Of a stretch of DNA of 64,000 bases, positions 1 to 9,182 are shown piece after piece. Position numbers and translations under genes: made by a program. The DNA comes from Sesamum alatum (taxonomy: Eukaryota; Streptophyta; Magnoliopsida; Lamiales; Pedaliaceae): NCBI GenBank assembly GCA_034509735.1, contig JACGWO010000005.1:22686383-22750382 (forward strand), in the 5' to 3' direction. The notes beneath the pieces are model-generated. The model was not told where the DNA came from. It did no database searches and was given only the letters and a program-made list of their open reading frames with translations. The first letter of the stretch is position 1, and each line of letters opens with the position of its first letter.

Positions 1-1222
1 TTATATTAAATCCTATTTAATATACCAAGCCCATTAATTAATTCCATAGAATGAGATTATTTAATTCTAAATTGAATAGTCCCATGGACTTTATATTAAA
101 TCTTATTTAATATACCAAGCCCACTAATTAATTAATTCACCCTTTTAATCTAATTAAAAGGAAAGCCCATGCTTTATAAAATTCATAAATCTAATTTACG
201 AACTCAAGCCCGATTATCCCAAATAATCCATCGAGGCTTGAATCTTCAACAAGTATAATTAATTCCATTAAATTAAACCTTCTCCAGGAATTAATTTCAA
301 ATTGATTCCCTTTCATTTGGTGTAGCGGGTGTGACTCTTTAGGTTCACCTTTCAACTAGACTTGGACCTACTTCTTGTTATTTCAACACCAAAGTAGTCC
401 GTTACCATGGGTGGCCATCTAACAACGGTCCATGGCACTAGAGGCTAGGTGAATTTATGGTGTGAACATTTAGGCTCCGAGTTATACGCAGGTGCGGTCC
501 TACCGATGCTCGATACGTATGGGTACGGTCCTACTGTTGCCTGTCTCCGGCCTTTAGTCTAGGGGTCGGTTCCCATCCTTGACTAGGCAACTATGCATAA
601 TGCTCGAGATAGGTTTAACTCGACGTAGGAAATACTTTCCCACTACATCAAGTGCTATGGCCATAGACTTTGTGAGTCTAAACCATCTCCGAGTGCATAG
701 GAGATCTTGCTGTCATATCCTTTGACAGGGGACAGATCCTATCTTGGAATTCACCGTTCTTACATACTTCGACTGCACTGGACGAGGCTTATGATGACCA
801 TGTAATATAACCAGTCAAATTTCACCTTATCCAACATACAACCTTAGTATGTAGGGGACTGCCGTGATCCTCAAGTCCGAGGACTAATCCCGTACTATTG
901 GAACCGGGAATACGAGTCATACCGACCAAGCCCGAGTGGCTTCCATATGACGATTCCCGCGAGTCACCTTAGTCGGCCGCTCCCTAGCAGGCCGACCCAC
1001 TAACACTGCTTAGACGATCCTCATCACCCGTCGATGAAACACGACAGCAGATGCTTAGTGCAAGTCTCAAATGGATTCTCGATGCCCTGTCTCGAGATTC
1101 CTTTGACTTGGAGTATTTCAGACCGATTCGGCGAAACTGATTTCATGAACCTACCTCCAAGCGTAGTTCCAATTTCCCGAAATGTTATTTTAGTCTGTGG
1201 GCGTTTGTTGTGACATCGTAAC
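1..1222 (-). mobile_element. C1: C-family LTR, first part (minus strand)
   Basis: Reverse-strand copy of the long LTR seen at 54613-56851 and 62286-64000. It continues at 6001-6139 after being split by E1. Together the pieces give about 1.36 kb from the LTR 5' end, so the 3' part lies left of the window. It carries the family landmarks: at 1-130 the AT-rich ~90-bp tandem units, at 405-435 the CCATGG-bounded core, and at 655-666 the palindrome CTATGGCCATAG. The flank at 6140 is not a polypurine tract, so this is either a solo LTR or the 5' LTR of a minus-strand element extending left. There is no gene in it; the apparent ORFs are short and unconserved. Confidence 0.9.
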
Positions 1223-1414
1223 TGTACGAAGTGATAAAAGAAGAGATGAATCTATATTATTGATTAATGATGATTCCACCTCTATTTATAGTGATGGAAT
1301 TTAAGGATAACTACACCTATAGAAGAGACCTACTTGAAGTAAAACTACACCTATAGAAGAGACCTACTTGAAGTAAAATAGGAAAAGATAAGAACAAATT
1401 TAAATATTCTAACA
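1223..1414 (-). repeat. E1 3' LTR (192 bp)
   Basis: Begins TGTACGAAG and ends TCTAACA read on the plus strand, so the termini are TG..CA in both readings. Matches 5803-5995 except for one missing A (AAAAT versus AAAAAT) near 1378. Lies directly next to the purine tract at 1415-1423, which makes it the 3' LTR of a minus-strand element. Confidence 0.95.
1310..1377. repeat. 34-bp direct tandem duplication inside the E1 LTR
   Basis: Two identical 34-bp units, 1310-1343 and 1344-1377, each starting ACTACACCTATAGAAGAG. The same pair is in the other LTR at 5890-5923 and 5924-5957, so the duplication predates this insertion and was copied through reverse transcription. It may mark this subfamily. 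Confidence 0.95.
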
Positions 1415-1423
1415 CTCCCCCTC
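1415..1423 (-). other. E1 polypurine tract
   Basis: Minus-strand GAGGGGGAG immediately inside the 3' LTR is the expected primer for plus-strand DNA synthesis. The gag-pol stop codon (TGA, 1424-1422) overlaps it, as is common in compact Ty1/copia elements. Confidence 0.9.
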
Positions 1424-2447
1424 AAGCTGGAGCAAATATATCAATCATGCCCAGCTTGTTACACATAATATTAAATTGTTTTGTTCCTAAAGCCTTGGTA
1501 AAAACATCTGCTCTTTGCTCTGAAGAAGGAGTAAAGGGAGTGCAAATTTTCTGACTCATGACAGCCTCACGAATGAAGTGACAATCAACCTCAATATGCT
1601 TTGTCCTCTCATGGAAAATGGGATTACTGGCAATATGAATAGCTGCTTGATTGTCACAGTGCATAGGTACAGGATCATTGTTCGTAAAACCTAACTCTTT
1701 CAAAAGATTCTTTAACCACAAAACTTCACTAGTGGTGTGAGCCATAGCCCGATATTCAGCTTCTGCGCTTGACCTAGCAACTGTAGTTTGTTTTTTGCTA
1801 CGCCAAGTCACAAGGTTCCCACCAACATAGGTGCAATATCCAGAAGTAGATTTTCTATCATCCTTCGACCCTGCATAGTCTGCATCAGAATAGGCTTCTA
1901 TCTTTGTGTGTCCATGCTGTTGGAAGAATAATCCTTTTCCCGGGGATGCCTTTATATATTTCAAGATCCTTAGAACAGCTTCCCAATGAACTGATCGTGG
2001 CTTATCCATAAACTGACTAACTAGGCCAACTGCAAAGGAGATATCAGGTCTAGTTACGGTTAAGTAGATTAGCTTGCCAACAAGTCTTCTATACTTTGCC
2101 TTGTCCTCCAAATAGTTACTATCATCATTCCAAAAATCAGGATTAAATTCCATAGGAGTGTCCACCGGTTTAGTGCCGAGTAAACCTGCTTTCTGAAGGA
2201 GATCACAGGCATATTTTCTCTGAGATAGAGAGATCCCATGCTTGCTATGAGCAATTTCAATCCCCAAAAAATACTTCGGCCTCCCCAAATCTTTAGTGAC
2301 GAAGTGCTTCCTTAGGTATGTCTTGGCTTCTTCTATCCCGGAAACATCACTACCGGTGATTAAGATATCATCAACATAGACTGCTAGAATAACCGTACCT
2401 GATTCCTTAATTCGAACAAAGACTGAATGATCTGCTTGGCACCGTGA
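1422..2447 (-). CDS. pol: E1 pol, C-terminal part: end of reverse transcriptase and RNase H
   Basis: The frame is open from about 2447, not only from the internal start at 2288. It encodes the end of the reverse transcriptase with the catalytic YVDD box at 2378-2367, then a full copia RNase H: the AYSDADYAG region, SAEAEY, CDNQAAI and the HERTKHIEVDCHF region. It ends IDIFAPA at the polypurine tract. Upstream it is separated from the rest of pol by a one-base frameshift in the T-run (A-run on the plus strand, 2447-2450). The catalytic residues visible here are intact, so the frameshift is either a very recent mutation or a homopolymer sequencing error. The protein would copy element RNA into cDNA and degrade the RNA strand inside virus-like particles. 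Confidence 0.92.
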   Translation of the reverse strand, partial: SRCQADHSVFVRIKESGTVILAVYVDDILITGSDVSGIEEAKTYLRKHFVTKDLGRPKYFLGIEIAHSKHGISLSQRKYACDLLQKAGLLGTKPVDTPMEFNPDFWNDDSNYLEDKAKYRRLVGKLIYLTVTRPDISFAVGLVSQFMDKPRSVHWEAVLRILKYIKASPGKGLFFQQHGHTKIEAYSDADYAGSKDDRKSTSGYCTYVGGNLVTWRSKKQTTVARSSAEAEYRAMAHTTSEVLWLKNLLKELGFTNNDPVPMHCDNQAAIHIASNPIFHERTKHIEVDCHFIREAVMSQKICTPFTPSSEQRADVFTKALGTKQFNIMCNKLGMIDIFAPA

Positions 2448-4513
2448 AAATCCAAACTCACCATAATAGTACTGAATTTATCAAACCATGCCCTTGGACT
2501 TTGTTTAAGACCGTAGATCGCTTTCTTCAATCTGCACACCATTCGTTGCTTCTCCCCCTGAGCAACATAACCTGGAGGTTGCTCCATATAGACAATTTCC
2601 TTCAAGTCACCATATAAGAAAGCATTTTTGATGTCCATCTGATGCATTGGCCAACGGAGATTAACTGCCAAGGAAAACAAAACTCTAATAGAGTTAAGAC
2701 GAGCAACAGGGGAGAATGTTTCAAAATAATCTACCCCATATGTCTGAGTAAAGCCCTTGGCAACCAGGCGAGCTTTATATCGGTCTAGGGACCCGTCAGC
2801 ATGAAACTTGAGGGCGAACACCCATCGACAAGCGACGACGTCGACGTTAGGAGGTGGATGGACAAGCTCCCAGGTTCCCCGGGAAAGGAGAGCCGACATC
2901 TCCTCATCCATCGCCGCCTTCCACTCCGAATGCGAAAGTGCCTCATAATAAGAATTAGGGATAGAAACAGATGATAGAGAGACAGAGAAAGCACGATAAA
3001 CAGGACTAAGACATTTATAGGAAAGGGAATGAGCCAATGGATGAGCAGTGCAAGACCTTTTACCTTTGCGAAGGGCAATGGGAAGATCCTCCGCAGACAT
3101 AGGGGTCGGGGTGCCAGGAGCTGCAGCAAGAGGAAGACTTGGCGGATCAACAGGCATGGTAGTCGTAGAATGAGTACGCCTGCAATACACCTGTAAAGGT
3201 CGTGTAGGTGGTTCGGTATGGGGAGGATGTGAGAGTGCCGGGACCGGTAAGGGAAGAGATGGAAGAGGAACATAAGGGGAAGGGGTCTTAGAGTAATAAG
3301 CAGTGGACTCAAAGAAAGTAACATCGGCAGAGGTAAATGACCGGTGAGATATAGGATCATAACACCGATACCCTTTTTGTGCTCGTGAATACCCCAAAAA
3401 TATACATTTAACAGAACGAGGTGACAGTTTATCGAGGTTAGGAGAATGGAGATGAACAAAGCACACACACCCAAAGACTCGAGGAGTTAACCCAAAGAGA
3501 GGCTTACCAGGGAAAAGACAAGAATACGGAATATCCCCACTGAGAACACTAGAAGGCATACGGTTAATGAGATAACAAGCTGTGAGAATAGCATCCCCCC
3601 AATAGGATTTTGGAACATGCGTATGAGCCAAAATAGTGCGAGCAACATCGAGAAGGTGGCGATGTTTGCGTTCGGCGACACCATTTTGTTGAGAGGTATA
3701 CGAGCAAGAAGATTGATGTAAAATGCCATGAGAATCACAGAAGTTAGAAACTGCTTTTTGGACATATTCAAGAGCATTATCAGTACGGAAAATACGAATA
3801 TTAACAGAGAACTGAGTTTTTATTTCATTATAAAAGGAAGTGATTATACTAGGTACTTGAGACCTATCCTTGAGTAAATAGACCCAAGTCATTCTTGAGT
3901 AATCATCAACAAAGGTAAGAAAGTACCTAAACCCACCAATAGACTCAATACGACACGGACCCCAAATATCAGAATGAACTAAACTAAAAGGAGAGGAACT
4001 ACGGTTGTCAAGACGAGGTGGAAAGCTAGCACGATGGTGCTTTCCCAACTGACAAGACTCACAATCCAAGCGTGTAGACTGAATAGGTAAAACCTTCTTT
4101 AGATTAGGTAAGGATGGATGACCAAGACGACAATGCCACTGAAGAGGGGAGACAGAGGCAGAAAGAGCACGAGCATCTACAGGTGTAGTATGATCTAGAA
4201 AGTAGAGACCACCACGCTCATGACCGCCACCAATCGTCCTCTGTGTTTGCAGATCCTGGAACACACAGTAAGAAGGAAAAAAAGTTACCGAGCAGTTGTG
4301 GACTTTTGTAAGTTGACTAATAGAGAGGAGACTAACAGGAAACTTTGGTGCATACAAGACATTATTAAGGGTAAGTTGGTGTGTGGGATGAACAGTACCA
4401 GAGCCATATATGGGAGAGTAGGATCCATCAGCGAGGCGAAACGAAGGGAGAGGTATGAGAAGGAGAGAGGGAGTAAAAAAGAGAGCGATTACCAGTGAGG
4501 TGTGTAGTAGCAC
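2384..4513 (-). CDS. pol: E1 pol, main part: protease end, integrase, reverse transcriptase N-half
   Basis: 709-codon ORF; roughly the first 20 and last 21 codons are out of the true frame because of frameshifts near 4440 and 2447. From the N-terminus it shows the end of the protease (NVLYAPKFPVSLLSISQL), the GAG_pre-integrase HHCC zinc finger (HCRLGHPSL...CESCQLGKH), and the integrase core with its acidic residues in HSDIWGP, RTDNALEYV and GVAERKHRHLL. A proline/serine-rich linker follows, then the RT start (EWKAAMDEEMSALLSRGTWELV) and the first catalytic Asp in MDIKNAFLYGD. Integrase inserts the cDNA and RT makes it. There is no in-frame stop across about 2 kb, in contrast with the A, B and C elements. 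The two frameshifts are the only defects I see. Confidence 0.92.
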   Translation of the reverse strand: MLLHTSLVIALFFTPSLLLIPLPSFRLADGSYSPIYGSGTVHPTHQLTLNNVLYAPKFPVSLLSISQLTKVHNCSVTFFPSYCVFQDLQTQRTIGGGHERGGLYFLDHTTPVDARALSASVSPLQWHCRLGHPSLPNLKKVLPIQSTRLDCESCQLGKHHRASFPPRLDNRSSSPFSLVHSDIWGPCRIESIGGFRYFLTFVDDYSRMTWVYLLKDRSQVPSIITSFYNEIKTQFSVNIRIFRTDNALEYVQKAVSNFCDSHGILHQSSCSYTSQQNGVAERKHRHLLDVARTILAHTHVPKSYWGDAILTACYLINRMPSSVLSGDIPYSCLFPGKPLFGLTPRVFGCVCFVHLHSPNLDKLSPRSVKCIFLGYSRAQKGYRCYDPISHRSFTSADVTFFESTAYYSKTPSPYVPLPSLPLPVPALSHPPHTEPPTRPLQVYCRRTHSTTTMPVDPPSLPLAAAPGTPTPMSAEDLPIALRKGKRSCTAHPLAHSLSYKCLSPVYRAFSVSLSSVSIPNSYYEALSHSEWKAAMDEEMSALLSRGTWELVHPPPNVDVVACRWVFALKFHADGSLDRYKARLVAKGFTQTYGVDYFETFSPVARLNSIRVLFSLAVNLRWPMHQMDIKNAFLYGDLKEIVYMEQPPGYVAQGEKQRMVCRLKKAIYGLKQSPRAWFDKFSTIMVSLDFHGAKQIIQSLFELRNQVRLF

Positions 4514-5501
4514 CTGAATCTAGCATCCAAGACTCACCAGGAGTTGCAGCAAAGGCACCCGGAGTGGAAGCTGTGGCAGGGGCAGTGGAATTAGCCACAG
4601 GGCGATGGAGGAGCTGTTCATATTCTTCACGGCTAAGGGTAACCAAATCAGATTCATTAGCAGAAGGTTCCGATGTTGTAGGTTCACCATCACCTTTAAC
4701 TGTATTGGCACACTCCGGTTTGCCATATTTGAGCCAACATTTTTCCACAAAATGATTAGTTCGACCACAATGGGTGCAGTAACGGGAGTTAGTAGAAGCA
4801 TTGGAGCCTCGACCACGACCACCACGGCCTCGGGAGGAGTTTCGACCGCGACCACGAACTGCCATGGCTGAGGACTCGGTGGTTGGACCAGATGAAGAGT
4901 CAGAGGATATAGTAGCCACGCGGAGGACACGAGACAGAGCATTGGATAACGTAGGCACAGAGTCACTGGCTAGGAGGTGATCACGAACCGATTTCAAATT
5001 GTTGTCGAGGCCGGACAGGAACTTCGCCACCAAAAAATCTTCCCACTGAGTCTTGCGAGTCTGAGCATCACAACTCAAGGGGTGATATAGCAAAATTTCA
5101 TCAGATGTGCCCTTCAAGGAGGCAAAATAGTCGGCTACTGTAACGGCCATCCTGTTTGAGGGAAAAAAGTCTCTCATACAGTTCAAATACCCGAGAAACG
5201 TTCTTTTCCTGAGAATACATGTCATGTAAAGTATCCCACATTGTTTAGCAGAAGTGAGAAACATAACATTGGAACCGACAGTTTCCTCCATACTATTCAG
5301 AAGCCAAGTCATAACCGAGTAATCAGCTTGTTGCCAAGTCGAAAAATTAGCATCAGTAGAGGTTGGTGGAGGAGCCAAAATATGATTAAGCTTATTTTGA
5401 GACCCAAGAAACAACCGAAAGGCTTGGGACCAGAGGATATAATTCTGGCCATTCAACTTGACAGTGGTGCCAAGAGCACCTTTATGTTCAACGGTAGCCA
5501 T
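4428..5501 (-). CDS. gag: E1 gag with nucleocapsid and start of protease
   Basis: Start chosen at the ATG at 5501 (MATVEHKGALG), the family-typical gag N-terminus; the frame is also open 20 codons upstream to 5561. Contains the UBN2/retrotran_gag region (LNGQNYILWSQAFRLFL, about residues 15-30), an Arg/Gly-rich basic stretch (RGRGRNSSRGRGGRGRG) and a CCHC zinc knuckle (CTHCGRTNHFVEKC). It then enters the protease active site WMLDSGATTHLTG before a one-base frameshift near 4440 ends the frame at SPFVSPR. Gag builds the virus-like particle, the knuckle binds RNA, and the aspartic protease (DSG) cleaves the polyprotein. Plant copia elements normally use one continuous gag-pol frame, so I read the break as damage or sequencing error rather than programmed frameshifting. 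Confidence 0.92.
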   Translation of the reverse strand: MATVEHKGALGTTVKLNGQNYILWSQAFRLFLGSQNKLNHILAPPPTSTDANFSTWQQADYSVMTWLLNSMEETVGSNVMFLTSAKQCGILYMTCILRKRTFLGYLNCMRDFFPSNRMAVTVADYFASLKGTSDEILLYHPLSCDAQTRKTQWEDFLVAKFLSGLDNNLKSVRDHLLASDSVPTLSNALSRVLRVATISSDSSSGPTTESSAMAVRGRGRNSSRGRGGRGRGSNASTNSRYCTHCGRTNHFVEKCWLKYGKPECANTVKGDGEPTTSEPSANESDLVTLSREEYEQLLHRPVANSTAPATASTPGAFAATPGESWMLDSGATTHLTGNRSLFYSLSPSHTSPFVSPR

Positions 5502-5573
5502 GATCAAGGGGGATAGACAGACAGATAGATAGGACAGCAGCAGCAGGAGAGCAGTCAGCAACGAAAAGCTGAT

Positions 5574-5790
5574 TCAGGTGAGCATCTCAGATCGGGCGCG
5601 GCGCAAGGTGAGGGGCCGACGGCCGCGGCGGCCGAGTGACCTGCGGCGGCGGAAGGGGGTGGCGGTGGGTTGCAAAAAACTAGGGTTAGGTTTTTCTCTC
5701 TTGTTTTTTTTTTTTTTTTTTTTTTTTTTTTTCAGAAATATATATAAATATATATATATATACAACTTCTTTCTCACTTTTTCTGAACCT
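5574..5790 (-). other. E1 untranslated leader with homopolymer and AT microsatellite
   Basis: Lies between the PBS and the gag start. It holds a GC-rich stretch (about 5590-5660), a T-run of about 29 bases on the plus strand (5704-5732) and a (TA)n tract to 5761. It reads as poly(A) on the sense strand. ORFs through it are low-complexity artefacts. The run is a likely place for sequencing or assembly length errors. Confidence 0.8.
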
Positions 5791-5802
5791 GCTCTTATAC
5801 CA
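5791..5802 (-). other. E1 primer-binding site (initiator tRNA-Met type)
   Basis: Minus-strand TGGTATAAGAGC abuts the 5' LTR with no spacer. It matches the usual plant copia site TGGTATCAGAGC except for C to A at position 7. Confidence 0.88.
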
Positions 5803-5995
5803 TGTACGAAGTGATAAAAGAAGAGATGAATCTATATTATTGATTAATGATGATTCCACCTCTATTTATAGTGATGGAATTTAAGGATAACTACACCTAT
5901 AGAAGAGACCTACTTGAAGTAAAACTACACCTATAGAAGAGACCTACTTGAAGTAAAAATAGGAAAAGATAAGAACAAATTTAAATATTCTAACA
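5803..5995 (-). repeat. E1 5' LTR (193 bp)
   Basis: Identical to 1223-1414 except for one extra A near 5958. It contains the same 34-bp tandem pair. The LTR supplies promoter and polyadenylation signals, and the sense strand has AT-rich stretches that could act as a TATA region. It is followed by the GTAAC target duplication at 5996-6000. Confidence 0.95.
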
Positions 5996-6000
5996 GTAAC

Positions 6001-6139
6001 GATGCAAGCAGTAAGTACAACAAAACTCATGCCTATGAGTTCTTACTACATTCATTAACATAATATTACTTGTTCACAGATTGACGAATGGTTCTCAGAA
6101 CAGCCAATCCCATTGACTTTCTGGTCACCTATTCTAACA
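6001..6139 (-). mobile_element. C1 LTR, second part (LTR 5' end)
   Basis: Continuation of 1-1222 after E1. It ends CTGGTCACCTATTCTAACA, the reverse complement of the C-family LTR head. The next bases, TAGTC (6140-6144), are flanking DNA and the candidate target duplication; its partner would lie left of the window. Confidence 0.92.
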
Positions 6140-6989
6140 TAGTCAAGTTAGCCATTAGTCATCATGTTAGGATTGTACTAAATGATTGTTTCTATATACC
6201 CAACATGATTAAGAATATTGTTTCTATACCCTTCCTGGACAATGAGGGTTATTCTTTTACCATCAATCAAAATGATTGTTATATTATCAATTATGGTATA
6301 TCTCATCTTCTTTGTAGACTAGTAAATGGTCTGTACATACTTCAACCGTCTAATTGGATGTAACTACTGAATACAAATGTAAACATGATAATCAAGATAA
6401 CAAACAGATATGGCATGCAAGGTTAGGTCGTATGTCGAAGGGTAGGATAAGGAGGTTGGTGGACTCAAAAAGTCTAGAGATAGGCGATTTGGACAACCTA
6501 CCAACTTGCGAGTCCTGTTTGAAGGGAAAAATGACCAAGAAACCATTTGTTGGACAAAGCCCGCTAGCCAACGGTCTTTTGGATTTGATCCATACGGACA
6601 TCTGTGGACCATTAAATACTCAAGCAAGAGGTGGGTACTCGTACTTCATAACATGTACTTCTGATCACTCACGGCATGGTTATGTTTACCTGATGAAGTA
6701 CAAGTTTGAAGTCTTTGGAAGGTTTAAGGAATACAGAATTGAAGTTGAGAGCCAAATCGGTTGCAAGATGAAAGCCCTTCGGTCGAACTGAGGTGGTGAG
6801 TTCATTGATTACCTAAAAGAAAATGGAATTCTCTCGCAGTGGATTCCTCTTGGAACACCGCAGTTGAACGGTGTGTCTGAAAGGAGGAATCGGTCCTTGT
6901 TGGACATGGTCTGATCCATGATTAGTTTTACTGAACTCCCCTTGTTCTTCTGGGGATACGCTCTTGAGACGGCGACCAAACTCTTGAAC
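6140..6989 (+). pseudogene. P0: pol remnant (end of protease to integrase) of a B-like element
   Basis: Closest to the minus-strand B2 sequence at 22810-23650, though here on the plus strand. It begins inside the protease tail (KLAISHHVRIVLNDCFYIPNMI), continues through the pre-integrase zinc-finger region (HARLGRMSKG, where the family has LGH, then CESCLKGK) and the integrase start (DLIHTDICGP), and stops in GYALETATKLL where A1 is inserted. Defects: a frameshift near 6355, a TGA at 6789-6791 where relatives have CGA, and a small deletion just after it. Both ends are cut by other insertions (C1 and A1). It is the oldest layer visible on the left side. Confidence 0.85.
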
Positions 6990-7625
6990 TATTAGAATAG
7001 GTGGCCATGTAGCCAATCTTGGTAGGCGAATTGTAACCTATGTCTGAACAATTTCGAGGTTTTTGATAAAACCTTGATGAATAAGAAAGTGAAAATTCAT
7101 TTGGCGCATACTTTGTTTGTGTTCACTTTATCAGCTTTATAACTGTTCGCTATACAAACAAAGCCCACAGACTGAAAGCACATTTCGGGGACTGGGACTA
7201 CACTTGGAGGTAGGTCCATGAAATCAGTCTGAAAATCTCCAAGTCAAGGAATCTCGAAAATAAGTACGGAGATTCCCCTCGAGACTTGCACTAAGCATCT
7301 GCTGTCGTGTTTCATCGATGGGTGACGAGGGTCGTCTAAGCAATGTTAGTGGGTCGGCCTGCTGGGAGCGGCTGACTGAGGTGACTCGCGGGAACCGTCT
7401 TACGGAGGACCTTAAGTAGGGTCGGCTAGGTATGACGTGAGTTCCCGGTTCCAACGGTACATGTCAAATCATTTAACTTGAGGAATTGCTGAGTTTACCT
7501 GTACATCAGGACTGTATCTTAGGTATGGTGAGAGATTGCCAAAATACATTTGAGAAGTCATAAGTCATATCTAGTGCAGCCACGGTGTGCAACGTGACAG
7601 TAGTTTCCAAGAAAGGATCTGTCTC

Positions 7626-7694
7626 CTGTCAAAAGGTGTTGACAGTTGTGTCTCAATATACTCTGTGTCTTGTCCCTAAACTCTGTGGCCACAG
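7626..7694 (+). promoter_or_regulatory. LTR hairpin and CTGTGGCCACAG palindrome (A1 copy)
   Basis: CTGTCA (7626-7631) and TGACAG (7640-7645) form a 6-bp stem. The perfect 12-bp palindrome CTGTGGCCACAG is at 7683-7694. Both recur at the same relative place in A, B and C LTRs. They lie upstream of the TATA box, in U3. Function unknown; protein binding or RNA 3'-end structure are both possible. Confidence 0.6.
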
Positions 7695-7860
7695 AAACTG
7701 AACAGAAGGGAAGGATTCCCTTGCGGCGTTTAATAAAGGACAGACCGACACTTAGGTCCAAAATGGGTACCTACATATCCGTGCCCTAGACACTAAGTGA
7801 TGAGAGCGTAGACGGAAGTATAAATGTACTGTAGAGCCTAAATGTTCATCCCCACGCATA

Positions 7861-7955
7861 TTCACCTAGTCTCTAGTGCCATGGACCGTTGCTAGACGGC
7901 CACCCATGGTGACGGACGGATTCTAGGAATCAAACCAAGTCTAGCTGAAGGTGAA
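7861..7955 (+). promoter_or_regulatory. Conserved LTR core bounded by TTCACCT/AGGTGAA inverted repeat (A1 copy)
   Basis: TTCACCT at 7861-7867 pairs with AGGTGAA at 7949-7955. Between them is a 31-bp core that begins and ends with CCATGG (7879-7884 and 7904-7909). The block is present in every A, B and C LTR that spans this point, while the sequence around it differs strongly between families. It lies about 410 bp upstream of the TATA box. Confidence 0.6.
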
Positions 7956-8369
7956 CCTAAAGAGTCATACACAATCCGCACACATAACGTATTTAATTTA
8001 CAATTAAATATTTGGAGAAAAATGGAATAATTAAATTGGATTTAATCGGGTCCTTCTTTTCTTGGGAAGAAATTAATTCCTTTTATTAGATTAAGGGAAT
8101 TTATCTAATAAATTGATTTATTAAAAATTAATTTAATGGGCTTGGAATAAATATTTATATTTGATATATTTATTTATTGCCTTTAGGACTATTTAAATGA
8201 GATTTAAATATTTCCATTAAATTTATCAATGGTTGAGATTAAAGAGAGAAATGTATGGCTTAGATTGGTTTGACCACGAAAGCTAGATGTGGACTAGGAT
8301 TTGACTAGGTCCAATCTCAAGAAGGAGTTTCAAAGTGTAGGAATTAGAAGAGGAATGGGATTCCTCCTC

Positions 8370-8377
8370 TATAAATA
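8370..8377 (+). promoter_or_regulatory. A1 LTR TATA box
   Basis: TATAAATA in the context CCTCCTCTATAAATATTC, followed by a CA/CT-rich stretch; transcription would start about 30 bases downstream. A weakened W-box cluster (TTTGACC, TTTGACTAGG) lies upstream at about 8265-8312. Confidence 0.7.
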
Positions 8378-8965
8378 TTCTTAGGTGTCCTCTTCAGAAG
8401 AGATGATGAAATTTTGAAGCACACACACAACACACACTCGGCCTCTTCCTCTCTCTCTCTCGGCCGCACCCTCTCCCTCTCTTCCAAGAAAGTCTTCCAA
8501 GTTCTCTTGTTTCTACAATTGAACTTTAGGAGGATTGATCTCGTTAATCAATAATGTTTGATCGATCCGTCCTCTCCAAAACATACACTTGTTCTTTCAC
8601 TAGCACGAAGATCAAGATACGTGGGCGGATTGCATGTACAAATTAGAGGGTCTCTCGTTCGAGATCTTGGAGCAAAATCGAGAATAACGCGAGTACCGGT
8701 TTGAAGACGAAAACGACAATTGGTAGGTTTCCGATTTACAATTTTCGTCTCTCTTTCTTTTAAACCCTATGGCCTCCATGATAGTTTTGTATGTTTATTA
8801 TTATTCATGAGATACACTGAATGCCCGGAAGATTCAAGGGAACACCCCTTGAACATATTTTACATATCGTTTATGCATGTTTAAATTCTTGCAAATCTTA
8901 ATTATCCCGCGCTTCCGCATTCGCGCTACTCCCGGACCGATCCACACGCCTTCCTAGGCTTTCAG

Positions 8966-8977
8966 TGGTATCAGAAC
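8966..8977 (+). other. A1 primer-binding site
   Basis: TGGTATCAGAAC, one base from the canonical TGGTATCAGAGC, separated from the LTR by a single G. The following bases (CGGTTCGGTGTATAGGCC) match those after the C2 PBS, so this segment is conserved between families. Confidence 0.9.
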
Positions 8978-9182
8978 CCGGTTCGGTGTATAGGCCTAGG
9001 GTTTTGTGTGCGTTTGAAGCAAAAACGTGTATGGCATGATTTATTTAATTCTTGATGTTTATTATCAAGCATGTCGTTTTCTCGCTTTTTAATCATGTAT
9101 GAATGTTTGGTGCTGTTGGTCTCTTATTTTTCTTGGGAAACGGGGGGCAAAACAAATAAAATGGAAGAAACCGACACACAAG

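Larger units (their letters stand above)
1223..5995 (-). mobile_element. E1: complete small Ty1/copia element (Ale/Retrofit-like)
   Basis: Complete element of 4773 bp with LTRs 1223-1414 (3') and 5803-5995 (5'), a PBS, a polypurine tract and gag-pol on the minus strand. A perfect 5-bp target duplication GTAAC lies at 1218-1222 and 5996-6000, and removing the element restores a continuous C1 LTR. The LTRs differ by one A in a homopolymer, so the insertion is very recent. Size, short LTRs and the domain order PR-INT-RT-RH fit the Ale/Retrofit group, although lineage assignment needs an RT tree. Gag-pol is broken by two single-base frameshifts near 4440 and 2447. Confidence 0.96.
6990..8964 (+). 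repeat. A1 5' LTR (A family, 1975 bp)
   Basis: Starts TATTAGAATAGGTGGCC, one or two changes from the family head, and ends GGCTTTCA followed by a PBS. Contains the hairpin (7626-7645), palindrome (7683-7694), CCATGG core (7879-7909), AT-rich segment, TATA box (8370-8377) and the CA/CT-rich stretch after it. Inserted in P0; candidate target duplication TGAAC (6985-6989), with its partner not in the window. The short ORFs in it, on either strand, recur in other copies only because the LTR recurs. Confidence 0.92.

Noticed and set aside
4428..4513. Programmed frameshift between gag and pol of E1
   Set aside because: The overlap falls inside the protease domain, no slippery heptamer with a clear downstream structure is apparent, and plant copia elements normally use a single frame. 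A one-base indel explains it better.
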